Shown in pieces: positions 60,402 to 64,000 of a stretch of DNA of 64,000 nucleotides. The first letter of the stretch is position 1; each line of letters opens with the position of its first letter. Location of the stretch: positions 553,592 through 617,591 of the forward strand of contig JAESIW010000137.1 in assembly GCA_016802295.1 (NCBI GenBank). The letters run 5' to 3'. The notes under the pieces were generated by a model. The model was not told the DNA's origin, did no database searches, and was given only the letters and a program-made list of their open reading frames with translations. Both the position numbers and the translations under genes were made by a program. Origin of the DNA: Brachionus rotundiformis. Taxonomy: Eukaryota; Rotifera; Eurotatoria; Ploima; Brachionidae.

Positions 60402-60639
60402 AATTGATTTAAAAGTAGATCTAAATTGAAAAAATAACTTTTTATATACTTTGGTAAAAAAAAATAGATACTTCATAGAAAGCTTTGGATAAATATCTTT
60501 TCTTATGAAACTTTTTGAGCACATTTTTTTAAATCCTAATTAGTTTAAGTTTACATTTAAATATTGAATGACGAAACATTTAGCAGTTTTGTCAATTTTT
60601 ATGTAGTATGTAGATTTTTTCTTTATATTTAAAAAAAAA

Positions 60640-61333
60640 TTTGGGTCTTGCCTGATATGTTATCATTTGATAACAAAAAGTGTTATCAAGGGGGACCCTA
60701 CCGGTTTTGTTATCAGGACTGATAACAAAAATGCTATGAGTCAGATTTGTTATCAACATTATTTTTATATAATATAAAACAGAATGTTATCAAAATATTT
60801 TGTATAATTTTGGATAATAAAAAACTTTAATAGTTCAATATATTAAAATTATAAAAATAAACTATAAAAATTTAATTACTTAATATCTAATTCGCATCAA
60901 AAATTCAAATAAATTTATAGAAGTTAATAATAAATAAAACTATTTTTTTTTATGAGACCGAGCAATGTGTAATTTTAAACAATCTCCTCCAAATATTTTC
61001 CACATTCAGGGAACATTTTTGCATTTTTCTATGTAAATGTTCTCTTTATTTTATTTTTCAAAATTCAATCTAGATGATTCACTTTTTTAAAATGATGATT
61101 GTGCATTAGTGATCAATAAGCTATGCAAAATATATTGAAATACTATAGTTTTTTATTAAACAAAATTATACAAAATATTTTGATAACATTCTGTTTTATA
61201 TTATATAAAAATAATGTTGATAACAAATCTGACTCATAGCATTTTTGTTATCAGTCCTGATAACAAAACCGGTAGGGTCCCTCTTGATAACATTTTTTGT
61301 TATCAACTGATAACATTCCAGGCAAGACCCAAA
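60640..61333. mobile_element. Foldback element with about 175-bp inverted ends
   Basis: The ends TTTGGGTCTTGCCTG and CAGGCAAGACCCAAA are followed inward by matching inverted sequence for about 175 bp (60640-60812 and 61160-61333), with few mismatches. The ends are studded with GTTATCA/TGATAAC units and the shared GACCCTACCGGTTTTGTTAT. The centre is about 350 bp of AT-rich DNA. No coding frame. The target duplication is unclear because both flanks are A/T runs. Confidence 0.8.
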
Positions 61334-61751
61334 AATTTAATATAGGATAAAATATTAAGTTTTTTTTTTTAAATAAAAAGAAAAAATGTTTGTTGCTTCT
61401 AGTGTTAAAACATCTTTTTCTGGTGCTATACTCACTCGAAATTTTGTCAGAAAACCGCCGCGCCTCAAAATATGGCAACAGGTGTATGTAATTCTATATT
61501 TAAGTATACACTGTAAACTTTTAAGCATCTTAAAAAAATATTGTTTAAAAAAATTCAATTAAATTACTCTAAATGGATTAATTCTTATTAGATCGATATT
61601 TTGAATAAGGTATTTGTACTCTTTTTAGTGAAAAACAGGCTATATAACCAATTAGATTTATGATATCGAAATAAGGTAAGCATCTTAATTGATTTTTTCA
61701 AATTAGATCAGAATATTATTTTTTACAAAGTATTAAAAAACTTATTTTCAG

Positions 61752-62017
61752 ACAAAAGAAAAAAAAGAAAATAAAAATGATCAGATTTTGCCATCAGATA
61801 ATAGTTTACAAGTAATTAAAATATTATTCTTTCAACTTAAAAAATGCGTCTAAAAATTAAATTTTTTTAGTGCTTCAAATCGGCGAATAAAAATGAACTA
61901 ATTGTACCGATAAAAGATATAAAAAAATCAGACTCAACTAAAACATTCATTATAAGTAAAAATACAATTAGAGATGAATCTGAGTCAAATATTACGGTTA
62001 AGATTGAATCAATTTAA
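61752..62017 (+). CDS. Two coding-like exons of an unidentified gene end
   Basis: Exons 61752-61811 and 61871-62017 flank a 59-bp GT-AG intron, both in phase 0. They read TKEKKENKNDQILPSDNSLQ and then CFKSANKNELIVPIKDIKKS...TVKIESI-stop. They are charged and lysine/serine-rich, like a cytoplasmic tail. Upstream exons were not identified; the frame before the first acceptor is unclear. Confidence 0.35.
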
Positions 62018-62169
62018 AAAATTTTGTATGGTTGATTAATAGTTTATGGAATTATTATGTAAATATTGTTAATATCAAAATATTTTTTTTAATTAAAAAG
62101 TATGAATAATAAAGTCCATTTGTCTAAAAAAAATTTTATTTAAAAATAAATTAAAATGAAAATAAAAAA

Positions 62170-64000
62170 TTAAATTAAATAAAATAACGAAACAGTTGTG
62201 AAATAAAAAATAGCTGAATTTTTATCAGCTTTGTGTTGTCTCTTTTCTAAATTTTTATCCAAAACATTCACTCTTTTTCCAAGATCATCAACTTCATATA
62301 AATTATCATTATTCATGAAAATGCCCATAAAATGTTCAGAATTATAAACAGTGGTGCACAAAAATTGATAAATACAATTATTAATTTCCATTTTCATCGG
62401 TAAATCGTTTATATAAATATTTTCGCCTTGAGAAATTATAAATAAAAATTTTGGCTTTTTATAAAATACTATATCATGTTTAATTTCTGTTTGACATTCA
62501 TTACACTCTTTACTAATGCAACAATACAACTGTACCGAATTTTGAAACTTTTTGAAAAAAATATTAAGAAGATTTTTTTTATAGATATGATTTTCGTTTC
62601 TCATGCAGTTCACATCACATTTTTGAACTATTTTATATTTTTGGTATTCAAAAAAATAACATACAAAAAATTCCAGTTGGGACCCATATAATGACAAAGT
62701 GTTGTTTGATAATGGTTGATTATACTTCAAAATTTTATTTATCCATAACTCTTTCGAAGAATTCCAATCTAAATTATCAATTTTGTTTATTATTTGTAAG
62801 ATAATTTCTTTTTCATTTATATCGTCAAATACAGATTGTGACTGTATCTTTGATAGATACCAAAATGCAAATAAGTAATAGTCAATTGTACATGTGTTTG
62901 TAAGCATTACATTCTTCCCGTTATATTTTATATATCCTCCCCAAGCTGGAACATGTGATGTGAATTCCCATAAAGTTATATATGGTTCGACAGAACTGAT
63001 ATTTGACTCAAGATTGTTATAATCTAATTTAGAATTATTAATTTTCCTCTTTCTAATTGGTTTCAGAATATTATTGAAAGTATTTTCAAAATTTTTTGTT
63101 TTATTATTTTCCATACAGGGCCGGATTTCTGATTTGTCTTTTTCAAAATTTAAGTTTGAATCTCCATTCAAAATGCTATTGTTTTTGAGTTTTCGACGTT
63201 TTCTTTTTACAATCCTTGGTCTGTTTGGTGCTTCAAAAGCATCCATATTTATAAAAATTGAATTTAAATAATCAGCTGGCACAACAGTTTCTGAATGTTT
63301 CGAAAAACTTAAGTAGTAAATCAATGAAGCTACATGGACACAACAACCTGCAACTTTTTGACCCGATTTACAACTACAAAGATAACCTAAAATTTATTAA
63401 AAAAATTATTTTAATTTAAATTGTTAATTAAAATAATTCACCTTTTATAGATGAAGTATCATTTTTATTTGGAAGATATTGGACAAAAACTTTGTAAACC
63501 GTTCTAAAGCTTTTAATAAAATTACTTTTTTGGTTAATTTTTTTAGATTTTCTAAATTTTTGTTTTGGATTCTTGATTTGACTTCTTTTATGCCTCGACG
63601 TTATTTCGACCGCTATAATTTTGTAATTCAATAATTCTTCATTTGAAGAATAAATCGGAATATTCTTTAAAAAATTATCTCCAATTATGTAAGCTTTACC
63701 ATTTTTGATCAAATCTCCAACGTAACTTTCGCAAAGTTTTAACTGAAATGATCCTAAGAAAATGTCTTGTTTTAATTCATTTTTAGTTAACTTGGGAAAA
63801 TCTTCGATTTTAGATAATTCGATTTGAGGTATCATCTTAGTGTTTAGATGTTTTTTTAACAAAAAATCTAAATTATTTTCTTTTATTTTTATTCTTTCTT
63901 TTATCTTATTTGCAATATTTAGCGCATTTTCTCCATCAGGACAAACAGATTTGTGCACAAAATTACACATGGCACAAGCAATTCGATAATCAATTTGAAT
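62170..64000 (-). CDS. SWIM zinc-finger plus USP-like cysteine protease, transposase-derived (partial)
   Basis: Exons 64000-63442 (open to the window edge) and 63386-62170, across a 55-bp GT-AG intron in phase 1; at least 591 aa. The edge reads IQIDYRIACAMCNFVHKSVC, like the end of a DDE transposase core. A linker follows, then a SWIM finger (YLCSCKSGQKVAGCCVHVAS, CxC...CxH). After a basic patch (KRKRRKLKN) comes a USP/USPL1-like protease: Cys box TNTCTIDYYLFAFWYLS, zinc pair region CCISKECNECQ, PKFLFIISQGENIYINDL, and His/Asp box SEHFMGIF and LYEVDDLG. DDE-SWIM proteins are known from IS3EU-type transposons; the protease fusion is the unusual part. It may be an active element or a domesticated gene. 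Confidence 0.75.

Noticed and set aside
61251..61558. Minus-strand frames of 67-75 codons
   Set aside because: Overlap the foldback end and neighbouring AT-rich DNA with no coding signature.
1..64000. CRISPR arrays, operons, Shine-Dalgarno sites
   Set aside because: Spliced eukaryotic genes and no regularly spaced direct repeats; prokaryotic features are not expected or seen.

Overview
This is AT-rich eukaryotic DNA from a small invertebrate animal. Genes are sparse, introns are mostly about 47-60 bp GT-AG introns, and wide AT-rich spacers carry many decayed transposons. The host genes (monocarboxylate transporter, Gal3ST-like sulfotransferases, CYP46-like P450, peroxisomal acyl-CoA oxidase, glycine-cleavage H protein, ZNFX1 helicase) are metazoan. 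Compact introns, low GC and element density suggest a rotifer such as Brachionus; that placement is inference.

Layout. 1-2.9 kb: last visible exon of a monocarboxylate transporter (MCT), a LINE scrap, and a minus-strand gene for a secreted PAN/apple-like plus beta-propeller protein. 3.28-3.52 kb: a MITE with an 8-bp target duplication. 4.0-10.07 kb: a nearly perfect inverted repeat (arms about 2.85 kb, spacer 340 bp or less). Each arm holds a LINE 3' end, a secreted-protein reading frame with an in-frame stop, and a 5S-rRNA-like segment. 10.07-11.3 kb: two unrecognised ORFs and a LINE reverse-transcriptase core. 12.4-19.4 kb: a second copy of the MCT/propeller block, here with an alpha/beta-hydrolase between them whose 3' part lies 4.7 kb away at 21.9-22.4 kb. 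23.0-24.1 and 31.6-32.7 kb: two Gal3ST-like sulfotransferases flanking a five-exon acyl-CoA oxidase (27.2-29.6 kb). 33.8-34.4 kb: an H-protein-like gene lacking the lipoyl lysine. 36.6-38.5 kb: a six-exon CYP46-like P450 on the minus strand. 38.7-40.1 kb: retroelement relics, one carrying a solo LTR. 40.7-47.3 kb: a two-exon ZNFX1 homologue. 47.6-54.5 kb: nested retroelements, including a Ty3/gypsy element with two LTRs and a pogo-like element with TA duplications. 54.5-62.1 kb: decayed retroelements, small membrane-protein-like exons and a 0.69-kb foldback element. 62.2-64 kb: minus-strand SWIM plus USP-like protease gene running off the window, probably transposase-derived.

The genes do not form an operon-like system. 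The main themes are lineage-specific duplication (MCT, propeller, sulfotransferase) and element nesting. The observations most worth follow-up are the inverted repeat with 5S-like segments, the SWIM-USP gene, the H-protein without its lipoyl lysine, the split bacterial-type hydrolase, and the conversion-like patch shared by the sulfotransferases.
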